Assembly (NCBI GenBank): GCA_024364735.1
Contig: JAGFNQ010005184.1
Location: forward strand, 1-64,000
DNA: 64,000 nucleotides
DNA from: Boesenbergia rotunda
Lineage: Eukaryota > Streptophyta > Magnoliopsida > Zingiberales > Zingiberaceae
Direction: 5' to 3'
This document shows positions 1 through 11,016 of this stretch, one piece after another. The notes beneath the pieces are model-generated. The model was not told the DNA's origin, did no database searches, and was given only the letters and a program-made list of their open reading frames with translations. The position numbers and the translations under genes were made by a program. Every line of letters starts with the position of its first letter. The first letter of the stretch is position 1.

Positions 1-226
1 CCTTTAGGCTTCCGGATGGGCCAATCTTTCACGTGGGACGCCACGCTTCCGACTGGGAACCAGTCCAGGCTTCCGAGTGGGCTGACGCGTAGAGTCAATC
101 GCCGACTCAGGCTTCTGGAGGGTATAACGCGTTATCTGCGACCCGTCCAGGTATGGCTTGGCCTTACATGGCCGACCGGGAATTTTCGGTCGGGTGAGCC
201 TTTCGCTATAGCCAAAATGCGGCACT

Positions 227-800
227 TTACAAGCTTGCATCACTCAAGGCTCTCTGTACATTTTCAAGTGTAGGGCACTCCACGGTCGGTTCAGCCTTTT
301 TCCCATGTTCATCCTCCAGGTAGTAGGCTCCTGAATGCAATTTCTGCACTATCTTGAAGGGTCCGCCCCACTGTGGTTGTAATTTGTTAACATCACCGAC
401 CGGCTTTATACGTTTCCAGACTAGGTCCCCGGCGTGAAACGAGCGCGGCACACTTTCTGGTCGTACCTTTGTTTCATGCGCTGACGGTATGTGAACATCC
501 GGGCGGCTGCTTTTTCCCGGACTTCTTCTATGAGGTCAAGCTCTAAGCGTCTTCTTTCATCATTCCCTTCATCATAGCTTAACCGCCTGTCGGATTCACA
601 GCCGACCTCGACCGGCACCACCGCCTCGCTGCCATAGACGAGGTGGAAAGGCGTCTGCCCGTCGCTTCTCTGGGTGTGGTTCTGTTCGCCCAAAGGACCC
701 CGGGCAGCTGCTCTACCCAGTTGGTTCCTGCATGATCCAGTTTGGTTTTGAGCCCTCTTAAGATTTCCCGGTTGGTGACTTCTGCTTGGCCATTGCTTGT
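227..800 (-). pseudogene. Gypsy integrase C-terminal part, frameshifted
   Basis: This continues the integrase of the element in two further frames. Residues NGQAEVTNRE near 790 carry the catalytic glutamate region. The segment GQTPFHLVYGSEAVVPVEVG lies at about 600-660. The chromodomain-free tail with HAGDLVW and GPFKI lies at 230-445. Frame changes are seen near 798, near 655 and near 440, each explained by loss or gain of one base. The last frame ends at a stop at 227. Between 1 and 226 I see no coding sequence; it should be the 3' untranslated part of the element. Confidence 0.85.
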
Positions 801-3235
801 GGATACGCCACGGATGTAAAAGCCTGATTGATGCCGTAATTCGAGCACCATTCTTTGATTTTCTTCCCTTGAAACTGCCGACCGTTGTCAGACACCAACT
901 TGTGGGGGATCCCGTATCTGCATAGAATATTCTGCCACAAGAACTTAATCACCGCCTGCTCGGTGATTCTAGCTAGCGCTTCTGCCTCCACCCATTTAGA
1001 AAAGTAATCCACCGCGACCAGCAAGAACTTCTTCTGAGCGGGGGCGATCGGAAACGGGCCTACGATATCCATGCCCCATTGGTCGAACGGGCAAGAGACA
1101 GCCGATGTCTTCATTACTTCGGCTGGCCGGTGTGGCAGGCACTGGTGTTTCTGACAAGAGATGCAGGTTGCAGCCAACCGGTCAGCATCCTTCTGTAAAG
1201 TTGGCCAATAATATCCGGCCAACAGAGCCTTCCGGGCGGTGGCTCTACCTCCTGAATGATTACTGCAGACCCCCATATGGACCTCTCGGAGCACATAGTC
1301 TGCATCTTCCCTGCTAAGGCATTTGAGTAATGGCCGGGCGTGAGCCCGTTTATAGAGGACATCTCCGACCATAGTGTACTGCGCGGCTCTCTTTCTGAAC
1401 AGACGAGCCTCCTCCCGGTCGGACGGCCCTACTCCCCTGGTCAAGAATGCAATCAAGGGCGTTCTCCAATCAGTCTCCAATTCAACTTCCGCCTGTTGCT
1501 CGATTGCATGACGAATAAGGCATGGCAGGGCCGGCCGGGGGACCACCCAAGATCCGACTGCACTAGCTAATTTAGCTAGCTCATCTGCCTTCAAGTTGCT
1601 TTCTCGAGGGATCTTCTGTAAGAGTACCTCCCTGAAACCCGCCTTCAGCTGCTCAAAGGCCTCGATGTACTCTTGCAGCCGGTCGCTGTTGACTTCGAAG
1701 TTACCGGCCAGTTGTTGTATAGCAAGTTGCGAATCAGAATATAGCCACACCCGGGTGGCGCCGACATGCCGGGCGGCTTGCAGACCGGCTATTAGTGCTT
1801 CATACTCAGCTTCATTATTAGTTGCCTTGTGTTCTAGCCGCACGGACAAGTGTAGCTGTTCTTCTTCGGGTGAAACCATGAGAACGCCGATTCCACTTCC
1901 TTGCCGAGAGGATGCCCCATCAACGTACACTTTCCATACGCCTTCGGCTTCATCGGGATGCCATTCCGTGAGAAAATCGGCTAAGGCCTGAGCCTTGATA
2001 GCCGGCCGGGGTAGATATTGTATGTCATATTCGCTCAGCTCAGTTGTCCACTTGACTAGCCGCCCTGAAGCATCCGGATTTGTAAGCACGCGACCCAAGT
2101 TACTGTTAGTTAATACAGTAATTGGGTGAGCTAAGAAATATGGTCTGAGTCGCCGGGCGGCTAAGAACAGAATATAGCCCAACTTTTCGAGCGTCGTGTA
2201 TCGACACTCGGCTCCTTTAAATAGGTGGGCAAAGAAATACACAGGCCTTTGTTCAGTCTTTTCTTGCCGGGCCAACACCATGCTGCCCGAGTCAGTGGAA
2301 GCTGCTAAGTATACATATAAAATCTCATTCGGCTCTGGCCGGGCGAGTGTAGGCAACTCCGCCAGATAAGCCTTCAGCTCTTCAAATGCCTTGTCACATT
2401 CTGCGTCCCACTGAAATCTGGTGGCTCGGCGTAATGTCTTGAAGAAAGGTAGACCTCGTTCGGCTGACCGGGAAATGAATCTTGATAAGGCCGTTATCCG
2501 TCCGACCAGCCGTTGAGCCTCTCTGAGATTCCTTGGAGCCGGCATCTCCATGATGGCGTTGACTTTGCCCGGGTTTGCTTCGATTCCTCGCTCGGTGACG
2601 ATATAACCGAGGAACTTCCCGCTTCGAGCCCCAAATAGACATTTGGCCGGATTAAGCTTCAGGCCAAACCGCCGTAGAGTTCGGCAAGTTTCCTCAATGT
2701 CGGGGATTAAGTCCTGCGCCCGGGCGGTCTTGATCAGAATATCGTCGACGTATACTTCGACGTTATGCCCCATCTGCGACCGGAACACCTTGTTCATCAT
2801 TCTCTGGTAGGTGGCGCCCGCATTCTTGAGGCTAAATGGCATGACGGTGTAGCAGTAGGTGCCGTCAGCCGTGACGAAGCTAACTTTCTCTTGGTCAGCC
2901 ACAGCCAGCGGGACTTGATGGTACCCCTGGTACGCATCCAGCATTGATATGAACTCGCTGCCGGCCGTCGAGTCGACCAGTTGATCGATCCGTGGAAGTG
3001 GGTAACAATCTTTCGGGCATGCACGATTGAGATCTCGGAAATCAATGCATACCCGCCACTTGTCATTTGGTTTGGACACCAGCACCACGTTGGCCAACCA
3101 GGCCGGGAACTGGACCTCTCTGATATGTCCTGCCTCCAGCAGCCTTTCCACTTCCGCCCGGATGACTTGATTCTGCGCGGCGCTGCGATCCCTTTTTCGT
3201 TGCTTCACTGGTCGTGCACCCGGGTAAATATGGAG
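758..3235 (-). pseudogene. Gypsy reverse transcriptase-RNase H-integrase
   Basis: This is the pol part of the polyprotein. Taking the valine codon at 3206-3208 as residue 1, the RT active site YVDD is at about residues 153-156. RNase H begins near residue 428 (YVDGASS) with the NNEAEYEAL and YSDSQL motifs. The integrase zinc finger (H-H-C-C type, ending CISCQKHQ) lies near 650-690. Catalytic aspartates lie in WGMDIVGP and VSDNGRQF. The frame is open upstream to an in-frame TAG at 3236-3238, and the nine codons after that stop match the expected link between protease and RT. There is no start codon of its own. The reading frame is lost near 798, before the integrase glutamate. Confidence 0.92.
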
Positions 3236-5353
3236 CTAGTGTTCTGCGACTTCCGGTCGGACTCCCTTCAAGTCTTTTGGCGACCAGGCAAATACGTCTT
3301 GATTCCGGGCAAGGGAGTCGATGAGGGATTGCTTCAGCTCCTCGGGAAGTCCTGCAGCGATTTGTATTTTGGTATCCTCCCGACCAGACAAGAGTTGTAC
3401 CTCTTCTTTGTCCTCCCGCAGTTCTGCCCAAGGGGCGGCTTGCACCATGTTGCAGCCGCTACCTGCCCGCCTCGCCTTTTGACCTCCCGAGCGGACATCA
3501 TCAGCATAGCATCGCCGGGCCACGGTCTGATTGCCCTTCACCTCTCCGACTCTGTCGCCGACCGGAAACTTCACCTTGAGGTAGTAGGTGGAGACTACCG
3601 CTCTGAACTCGTTGAGAGCCGGTCGACCGAGGATGGCGTTGTAGGCAGCTGGGGCATCCACAATCAGAAACGTGGTCCACCGGGTTCTCTTGAGTGGCTC
3701 CTCTCCAAGTGAGACGGCCAACCGTATCTGTCCGATCGGCTGTACTTCATTTCCCGTAAATCCGAACAGGGGAGTAGCCACCATCTCTAGCTGCGATAAC
3801 TCAATTTGCAGTTGATCGAAAGCTCGTTTATATAAAATGTTTACCGAGCTGCCGGTGTCCACAATGGTCCGGTGGACTTCATAGTTGGCGATGACAGCTG
3901 TGATGACCAGCGGGTCGTCGTGCGGCACCTCCAATCCTTGTAAATCCTGCGGCCCCCAGCTGATTTGGGGCCCTTGCGCTTGAGAGGTGCTGACTCCGAC
4001 TTGGTGAATTTCCAGTCGGCGTACCTGCGTTTTTCTGGCTCGGTTGGAGTCGCCGCCGGTCGGACCGCCGGAAATCACATTGACGCCTCCTCGGACGGCG
4101 TTCTGATGATTAGCTTGATCTTCGTCAAGTTCCTCCACCTCTTCATGCTCGGGCCGAGGAAACAATTGTCGGGCGGCGGGGGCATCTCGCCTTTGTCCTT
4201 GCTGGGCTGTGGCTCCTTGACCGCGCCCGCGTCCCTGCTGGGTTTGTCGTCCTTGACCCCTGCCGTGTGGGGTCCGAGCTCTATTGCCTGCTCGGCAGTC
4301 CTCAGTGTTGTGCGTATTGCATTGGTGAAACGCACAATACGGGGCCCATCTGTTGGGCCAATTCCCCTGTGCCACCTGCACTTGCTGGGGTCTTATTCCG
4401 GGCCGATCGGCCGGTCGGGGACTGCGAATCGGTCCTCCTGGCGATCTGTTGTGTAGAGGTGCGGGCGATGGGCTAACGATCGCTTCCTTCCGCCGGGCGG
4501 ATTGTGCTTCTTCCATATTGATATACTTACCAGCCTTCCCGAGCAGGCTGTCGAAATCCTTCGGTGGTTTCTTGATCAGGGATCGGAAGAAATCACCTTC
4601 TTGGAGCCCTTGTGAGAAGGCGGTGACTAGTACTTCGGAGGTGGTATTGGGCACCTCTAAAGCTACTCCATTGAACCTCTGGATGTAGGCCCGGAGTGAC
4701 TCTTTCGAACCTTGCTTCAGGGCGAACAAATTGAGGCTGGTCTTGTGGTGCCTCCGACTGCTTGCAAAATGTTGCAGAAACAGCCGCTTTACCTCTGCGA
4801 AACTCCCAACTGATCCACTCGGGAGCCCGCCAAACCATCGTTGAGCCGGCCCGGAGAGGGTTGTCAGGAAAGCGCGGCATTTGACGCCCTCCGGGTATTG
4901 GTGCAACTGGGCAGAGCTTTCAAATTTCATGACGTGCTCCTCGGGGTCACTGGCCCCCGAGTACTCTGGCATGGTGAAGAATCGTAGATTCTTGGGAACG
5001 GGATCCCCAAGAATTTGTGAGGAGAAAGGGCTGCGAGTCGGACAGGCCGCGGCGGGGTCAGCTAACCCTTTCCCTTTATCTGGTCGTGTCTGGTGCGCCA
5101 AGCTGGACGCTGAAGCTTCGGTCGGGACTGAGTGGGCCTCGTTCCGGAAGAGTGCTCGGGGAAAATTAGGAGCGCGGGGCTCGGGTTGAGCAGCCATACC
5201 TTCTGAATTTCCCCGTACAGAGGGCCCAGGGGGCCGGGCCCCTTGACTACCGGTTGGCGGATGTGATTGTTGTGCCTTCTGTGTCCGGGCAGCCATCAGC
5301 ATTTCATATTCTTCTGGCGAAAGAGTAACCGTTAGTGGATTGGGGTTTTCCAT
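3236..5353 (-). pseudogene. Gypsy gag-protease polyprotein, 705 codons
   Basis: A true ATG lies at 5351-5353, just inside the LTR and primer site. The capsid-like gag domain lies at about residues 135-290. A CX2HX4HX4C knuckle variant lies near residues 335-350, followed by a low-complexity RG/Q-rich stretch. The aspartic protease signature IVDTGSSVNILY lies near residue 520, with ILGRP further on. The ORF ends at a TAG (3236) inside the link to RT. The RT frame resumes directly in the same frame, so gag, protease and RT were once one continuous polyprotein. The stop is probably a point mutation, for example of a glutamine CAG codon (inference). Confidence 0.9.
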
Positions 5354-5735
5354 TCTTCGCTCTCGATCAGGCAGAAAGCCCTCCTTCTAGCGCCAAATTT
5401 GATCCTGTCGCCGAGCGTAGTGGAGCCGCAACCGGAATGACGGTGTAGGGATGAACGACGTGGATGCTGACGGGGCGTCTTTACGCAGAAGGGCAGCGTC
5501 GTGGGAGGTCTCCTCCGACCGAATGGAAGTGGATGTCACCTGGTGCAGGGCCGTCCGACTGGAGGTGGACCTGCTGAGGAAGATGACCGTTAGCAACCTA
5601 GCCGGGAGACGTCCCGGCAAGGCACTCCGACGGTCAAGTCAGTACTCCGAGGAACAGTAGAAATAATGGAGCACTGGAAAAATGAGAGGCTTCCCGTGTG
5701 TATGTATGCGTACCTGAGAATGAGGAGTGGAGTGG

Positions 5736-5744
5736 CTTATATAG
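5736..5744 (-). promoter_or_regulatory. TATA box in gypsy LTR
   Basis: The minus strand reads CTATATAAG here, in the middle of the LTR. This is the usual place for the retrotransposon promoter, with about 330 bp of transcribed LTR downstream to its inner end. Confidence 0.55.
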
Positions 5745-5763
5745 CCGGGGAAAAGGACCAGGC

Positions 5764-5873
5764 ATGGCCTGTGTCAGGATCCTCTGACAGGGTCAGAAGA
5801 TGTGGTATGGTGCTGTCGGTATGAGTATGGCCTGTGTCAGGATCTTCTGACAGGGTCAGAAGATATGGCATGG
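5764..5873. repeat. 63-bp-period tandem duplication inside the LTR
   Basis: Two imperfect copies start at 5764 and 5827, each with ATGGCCTGTGTCAGGATC followed by a CTGACAGGGTCAGAAG block. They lie just upstream of the LTR TATA box, where duplicated enhancer-like repeats are common in plant LTRs. Confidence 0.75.
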
Positions 5874-6360
5874 TTGTGTCGACTGTAACCATCTTTCTTT
5901 GTCGTATACTATTTGTCTCATGTGAGGACAAAGACAGGTTTCGGTAAGGCGGCGCCTGTCAGAGAGTGTCCGTTCGTACGAGGGGTGACAGCCCGTTGCC
6001 TGCAGCTGGTGCAGGTATATTTTGTCGTCATCCCAGGGTGATTCCGCGAGAGTGTCCGAGCGGACATCCGGGCGGCTCGGCCAGATGGGTATCAGGCACG
6101 AGCATAAAGGACTGCCGGGCGGATGCACTCGGCTGATGGAGGAGTGCAAGCCTTACTAGGGTCGACCGGGTTTGACCGGCCGGATGCACCGCTACATTTA
6201 TTCTAACCGGCCGCCTTTAGTCCGACCGGCTGGCGAAGACCTTGGGCCCGGTCAGAATGTCAGTTGAGTCGGCTGCTCGTATAATGACGTGGACCCTGAA
6301 GCTGGTCAGGTCGTTCGCCACGTTGGCTGCCCGTATCGTGCAAAATATAGGGCAGGATCA

Positions 6361-6492
6361 ATTGTATTATTAATTATCCAATTTATTCAACAATACAACA
6401 ATAATAAGTGTTAGATGGGAGGAAGCTTCAATATTGTATTATTAATTATCCAATTTATTCAACAATACAACAATAATAAATGTTAGATGGGA
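6361..6492. repeat. 72-bp tandem duplication abutting the LTR
   Basis: The block beginning ATTGTATTATTAATTATCC at 6361 recurs at 6433 with one or two changes over about 60 bp. The first copy starts exactly at the outer edge of the LTR. Confidence 0.85.
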
Positions 6493-7031
6493 GTAAAAAG
6501 CTTTCGAAGACATAATATCATGGTTAAATTCTCTAATTATAAATCACGAATTTAGATTTTGAAATTTAACTATAATTTATTATTAGAAAAAAAATTTCTT
6601 ATTAGATAATGAATTTAAAAATATTGATTGTCAGATGAGTTTTCATGTGCACTTTCTCAATTTATCCTAATGGTTCGTGAAAAATTTTTATGAAATCGAA
6701 TCGATTATCTTAAATTTGACATTACCTGATCTGATTAATTTTTTTATATTAAAATAAAGATAATAATACTCATTATTTTAGATAGTTTAGTATTGTCATT
6801 TCGTAATTAGATATATAGAGAAATAAATCATAAATAATATTTATCCGAAAGAGATTAAATATTTAATAAGATATTTTATAATCATTAAAAATTAACTTAG
6901 AACTATTCAAATCAATCGTCCATATAAAGGACCGGAGAAACTAATGATTCTTTCAAGATATTTCCACATCTAGATTATAAATAACAATTAAATGGCTCAG
7001 AAAACATTTTAATATTAAAAAAATTATAAGG
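6493..7031. other. AT-rich spacer, no gene seen
   Basis: No coding region, RNA gene or clear repeat was recognised here. The sequence is AT-rich and non-coding on both strands. Confidence 0.6.
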
Positions 7032-7042
7032 TGATCTCAACC

Positions 7043-7742
7043 ATAGTTTACAAAATCGCGATCCTGGATCGTAGGATCGTACGATCCTACGATCCTGGAT
7101 CACAAAACGATCCAGAATCGCGCAGAATCATTTTTTGTAGCAGGATCGCAGCATGATCGGTAGGATCCGACAGGATCGTATAGGATCGGACAGGATCGGA
7201 ACAGGATCGGAACAGGATCGATGAAAGCTTTAAGAGGTCATAACTTTTGACTCGGATTGAACCACGTGACCTATAATATATCAAATTGAAACTCGTTCAA
7301 AGATCTACAAGTTAGTTTTAAGATTGAATCCCAAAAAATATTGTTTAAAGCCTTTTCAGAGGCCCAGAAGATTATTAATCTTTTTTATTATTTTTTTTAT
7401 CTTTTACATCGTTAGTGTTAGGGTTTTAAGATTATTTAAATATCTATTTAATTATTTTTTAGTTAGTTTTTGATTAATAATATTATGTTATATCTTTTTT
7501 CTAAAATGATGTGTCTTTAGATGTCTATTATCTAATAGGTTGACAATTAATTGGATCATCTTGTAATAAATAGAATATTCTTGAAGTTAAACGTGATTAT
7601 TTTCATTATAGTGTTAATAAAAATTGTATATTTTTTCATTTTAAGGGTTTTTGATAGGATCGTACGATTTTACGATCTGATCCTGACCGATCCGATCCTG
7701 ACCCCAAATCGATCCTGTGTAAGATCGCGATTCTACGAACCT
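7043..7742. mobile_element. Non-autonomous DNA transposon, Mutator-like candidate
   Basis: A 700-bp block is flanked by an exact 11-bp direct repeat TGATCTCAACC at 7032-7042 and 7743-7753. Its ends are imperfect inverted repeats sharing AATCGCGATC, followed on both sides by runs of GGATCG/CGATCC units. There is no transposase. A target duplication of 9-11 bp is typical of Mutator-like elements, so that superfamily is the best guess. The subterminal GATC-rich repeats can fold back on themselves. Confidence 0.65.
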
Positions 7743-7769
7743 TGATCTCAACCCTCTCCAAGAACGATT

Positions 7770-8284
7770 GGCATCCTCTATCCCGAAAAAGTATTTGTCC
7801 CATCTGTCTCGTTCCCTGGCAATAGTCGGCGAGTCATCCGATCGCCGATCGGACACCACCGATAAATTTTGATTGGTCAGAATTAGATGATATTCTTGAA
7901 AAATAGTGAATCGGTCGGAATCGTTACAATTGCAATTTCGTCGGATTCAACGGTGAATCCGGCGAGATCGTAATTGCGGCGATCCCGACGGGTTCACCGA
8001 ACCCCCAGGGTATAGTTTTGTTCAGGGCGGCGCCTCCGGATCGGAGACTAACGATAGTGTCCGATCGGAGACTAATGATAGTGTCAGATCGACGATTGGA
8101 GAACTCGCCGACCATCACCGACGAGTCCGGGACACGGGGGCACGGGATCCTCGGGATAGAGGATCCCGTTTGCAACCAGAGGCCGTCGGTAATATTCATT
8201 CGATGATCGAACAACTCGTCGACCATCATAAAAACAAAAAATGGAACAGATGGGCCAACGATATTTTGGGACACAGGATCTGCC
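7770..8284. mobile_element. Long-TIR non-autonomous element, family copy 1
   Basis: The left end begins GGCATCCTCTATCCCG. The right end, read on the other strand, begins GGCAGATCCTGTGTCCC. The inverted match continues over roughly 70 bp through a CCCATCTGT block and a CCGATCG block. The core (about 7905-8030) matches the element at 55549-55922 closely, including the blocks AATCGGTCGGAATCG and GGCGATCCCGACGG. It has no coding capacity. No convincing target-site duplication was found, so the superfamily is unassigned. Confidence 0.65.
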
Positions 8285-9132
8285 CTCCTCTAAAAAAAAA
8301 AAAAAATAAAAAATAAAAAATAAAAAATAAAATGTGCACGAATAATTTGGCGATTTTGGGTAAAAGCGAAGAAGTTAGCATCTTTTGCAGAGTGATTTCC
8401 AAACAAATAAATTTAGTAGATTGAGAGTGGACCCACGTGAGAGATGTTGGATTCCAAGATGCCATTCAGAAAAGCATGGCCCACTTTTGAATCGGCCAAT
8501 AATTCTAGCGCCGAGTCGCGAACTCGCAATTAGGGCCCCACCCCACTATAGCCTGCCCCTACTTCCTCCACGGCTCCACCTTTCCTCCATCGACGGCAAA
8601 ATGTGACGGCGGAGTTAGCCGTCATCCTCGTAATTGCGGTGGCGTCCAGGGTTCGACGAGTGGCACACTGCCACGTACTCGCGGCCGCCACTGACGCCGT
8701 TAATCCTCGCAACTTGTCAAATGACGTCACGCCGGTCCCGCGTATCATTTCGTTTCATTCGGACGGTAGGGCGAAGGCAACTTCCCCGCGGTCCACCTTT
8801 TGACCCCGGCGCCTTCTTCACACGTTTCTTATATCGGTCCGATTTAATTATTGTGATTTTTCCCGTATGAGTACCAATAGTATTGTATATTCCAAAATCA
8901 CGCCTTAACGAAAGACGCGACCTGTTTATTCATTTATATTGGTTTCTATTACACCTCAGAAAGGTCGTTTCATAAGGTTAGGTTTAGTGGATGTGAAATT
9001 ATAGATGGTTTTGGAGATTATTGAATAATGTACCGCAGGCGCCTACAAAAGCGGCCTCCATAGCAGACTTTCCTCATTACTCAAATTTCCAGTTTCATTT
9101 TTTTTAGCTTGTTTTTTTTATAACAATTGAAC
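8285..9132. other. Upstream region of the CCCH gene
   Basis: This starts with an A-rich simple repeat (A-run and TAAAAAA units, about 8292-8331). It then becomes GC-richer toward 8500-8810. It should hold the promoter and 5' leader of the zinc-finger gene, but no TATA box could be chosen with confidence. Confidence 0.4.
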
Positions 9133-11016
9133 ATGTGCCCCGGCCACCGCAGGCCCTCTTCGCCGCCGACAGGCACCGGGTGCGAAGCGCGAAGCCCTAA
9201 GGAGGCCGCGCTTCTCCTCGAGCTCGCCGCCTCCGATGACCTCTCCACCTTCAAGCGGGCGGTAGAGGATGCCGGCCTTCCGCTCGACGTCGCCGCCCCA
9301 TGGTACTGCCGCTCCTCCGCTGGAGTTATGGCGTATCAGCTACGGACACCGACCATGATCGCGGCCCTCTACGGCAGCACAGCCGTGATGGGATATATCC
9401 TCTCCGCCCGCCCCGCTGAGTCCGCTCGTTGCGCCGCCACCGACGGCGCCACCGCCCTCCACTGTGCTGCCGCAGGTGGCTCCGCGGCCTCCCTCGAGGT
9501 GGCGAAGCTCTTGATCGAGGCATCTCCTGACGTCATCGATGCCATCGACGCCAGCGGCAACCGACCTGGGGACATCGTGGCCCGGCAGCTCTCGAGCTCC
9601 CTCTTCAAATCCCTCGAAGTACTCTTGAGGTCTCCTGTTTGTCCTAGGGTTTCTTCCCCAAATAAAGAGGTAGGCAAAGTAAGCGAGAAGAAGGAATACC
9701 CGCAGTCCCCTGATTTGGTGCTTCCGGACATCAATTCCGGGATCTACGTAACCGACGAGTTCCGGATGTATGCTTTCAAGATTAAGCCGTGCTCGCGCGC
9801 CTACTCCCACGACTGGACGGAGTGCCCTTTCGCCCACCCCGGCGAGAACGCCCGGCGTCGGGACCCACGGAAGCACTCCTACAGCTGCGTGCCGTGCCCT
9901 GAGTTCCGCAAAGGCGCTTGCCGCAACGGTGACGCCTGTGAATACGCCCACGGGGTGTTCGAAAGTTGGCTCCATCCGGCACAGTACCGGACCCGGCTTT
10001 GCAAGGATGAGACTGGATGCAACCGCCGAGTCTGCTTCTTTGCGCACAAGGTGGATGAGCTACGCACTGTGAACCCCTCAACCGCTTCGATGACTGGAAC
10101 CGCGTTGCCATCGCCCGGATCATCGCCACCGCCAGGTGTTTCATCCATGGACATGGTGACGGCCCTGTTGCTGATGCAGCAGTCTGGTTCGCCGGCGTCT
10201 TCTCAGACAGGCAGCGTGGCGAGTCCACAATCGTTGCAGTTGCCGAGCAGTAGGCTGAAGGCTTCAAAGAGTGCTAGGAACATGGAGGTAGACCTGGGGG
10301 TTCTTGGATCGGAAGGGTATCAGAAGAAACTTATAGATGATGCTCGAAGAACAAACAGCTTAGCTGCAGCCGTAGCTGCTGCTGGAGCTACTGATTACAA
10401 CCACTTGCTTGGTTCTGTCGATCCATCACTACTAAACAAACTGCAGGGGCTTTCTGTGAGATCGATGCAGCAGTCTCACTTGCTGTCTAGCTATGGTGGC
10501 TCCTCATCTGCCTCCCCTACTTCCACTGCAACATCTTCCTTCGGTCTCGACCATTCGATGGTCAAGGCCATCATGAACTCGAGAGCTTCCGCGTTTGCTA
10601 AACGCAGTTTAAGTTTCTGCGACCGCGGCGCAACTGCTGGGCGTCAGTCCACTCTCTCCGCGATGACGGCTACGGCCATCCCACCACCACCACCACCGGC
10701 CGAGTCTGATTGGGGATCACCATACGGTAAATTGGATTGGAGCATTCAAGGTGAGGAACTGAACAAGCTCAGGAAATCTGCTTCCTTTGCAGTCCGTAAC
10801 AATCAAGCCATGCACGGAGGCATTTCTTCGACCACTGGCTCGAAAGAACCGGACGTGTCCTGGGTGAATTCTCTGGTGAAGGATGATCCTGCGGTGACTC
10901 CAGTGGGCAGGATGGGCGCAGCCAAGCAGCAGAATGGTTATCCACTCAGGGATGGAGGCAATTCCCATGGCTCTGAGTTTTTCTTTCCTTGGGTGGAGGA
11001 CAAGATAATGGCGTAG
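9133..11016 (+). CDS. Arginine-rich tandem CCCH zinc-finger protein with ankyrin repeats
   Basis: A single-exon gene of 627 codons. The first ATG is at 9133; the two codons before it (TTG AAC) are not a plausible start. Ankyrin-like repeats lie at about residues 70-150 (TALHCAAAGG, LEVAKLLIEA). An arginine-rich region with a C-X5-H-X4-C-X3-H motif begins at Cys220. The tandem zinc fingers are CX7CX5CX3H from Cys255 and CX5CX4CX3H from Cys290. The C-terminus has the conserved EPDVSWVNSLVK motif. This matches the plant RR-TZF family (Arabidopsis C3H29/47/30/66). In that family, members bind RNA, shuttle between nucleus and cytoplasmic granules, and act in hormone, salt and defence responses. 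The N-terminal half is very GC-rich, as in many monocot genes. It looks intact. Confidence 0.95.
   Translation: MCPGHRRPSSPPTGTGCEARSPKEAALLLELAASDDLSTFKRAVEDAGLPLDVAAPWYCRSSAGVMAYQLRTPTMIAALYGSTAVMGYILSARPAESARCAATDGATALHCAAAGGSAASLEVAKLLIEASPDVIDAIDASGNRPGDIVARQLSSSLFKSLEVLLRSPVCPRVSSPNKEVGKVSEKKEYPQSPDLVLPDINSGIYVTDEFRMYAFKIKPCSRAYSHDWTECPFAHPGENARRRDPRKHSYSCVPCPEFRKGACRNGDACEYAHGVFESWLHPAQYRTRLCKDETGCNRRVCFFAHKVDELRTVNPSTASMTGTALPSPGSSPPPGVSSMDMVTALLLMQQSGSPASSQTGSVASPQSLQLPSSRLKASKSARNMEVDLGVLGSEGYQKKLIDDARRTNSLAAAVAAAGATDYNHLLGSVDPSLLNKLQGLSVRSMQQSHLLSSYGGSSSASPTSTATSSFGLDHSMVKAIMNSRASAFAKRSLSFCDRGATAGRQSTLSAMTATAIPPPPPPAESDWGSPYGKLDWSIQGEELNKLRKSASFAVRNNQAMHGGISSTTGSKEPDVSWVNSLVKDDPAVTPVGRMGAAKQQNGYPLRDGGNSHGSEFFFPWVEDKIMA

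Larger units (their letters stand above)
1..6360 (-). mobile_element. Ty3/gypsy LTR retrotransposon, Tat-type, left end missing
   Basis: The element reads right to left: 5' LTR, then gag, protease, reverse transcriptase, RNase H and integrase, with the window edge cutting off the 3' end. The order RT-RNase H-integrase is the gypsy order. The RT wording around the DLNRACPKD motif and the TTTGGCGC stretch just inside the LTR (5389-5398, minus) resemble plant Tat/Retand elements; that lineage call is inference. The polyprotein is broken by one in-frame stop and three frameshifts, so this copy is dead. It lies downstream of nothing identifiable and about 2.8 kb from the zinc-finger gene. Confidence 0.9.
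5400..6360 (-). repeat. 5' LTR of the gypsy element
   Basis: The LTR is bounded by TGATCCTG at 5400-5407 and CAGGATCA at 6353-6360, an 8-bp perfect inverted repeat that includes the canonical TG...CA. It is 961 bp long. It directly precedes the TTTGGCGC region and gag on the minus strand. The partner LTR lies beyond the left edge, so the pair could not be compared. Confidence 0.8.

Noticed and set aside
9340..10267. Several minus-strand open frames across the CCCH gene
   Set aside because: They are shadows of GC-rich coding sequence without recognisable domains.
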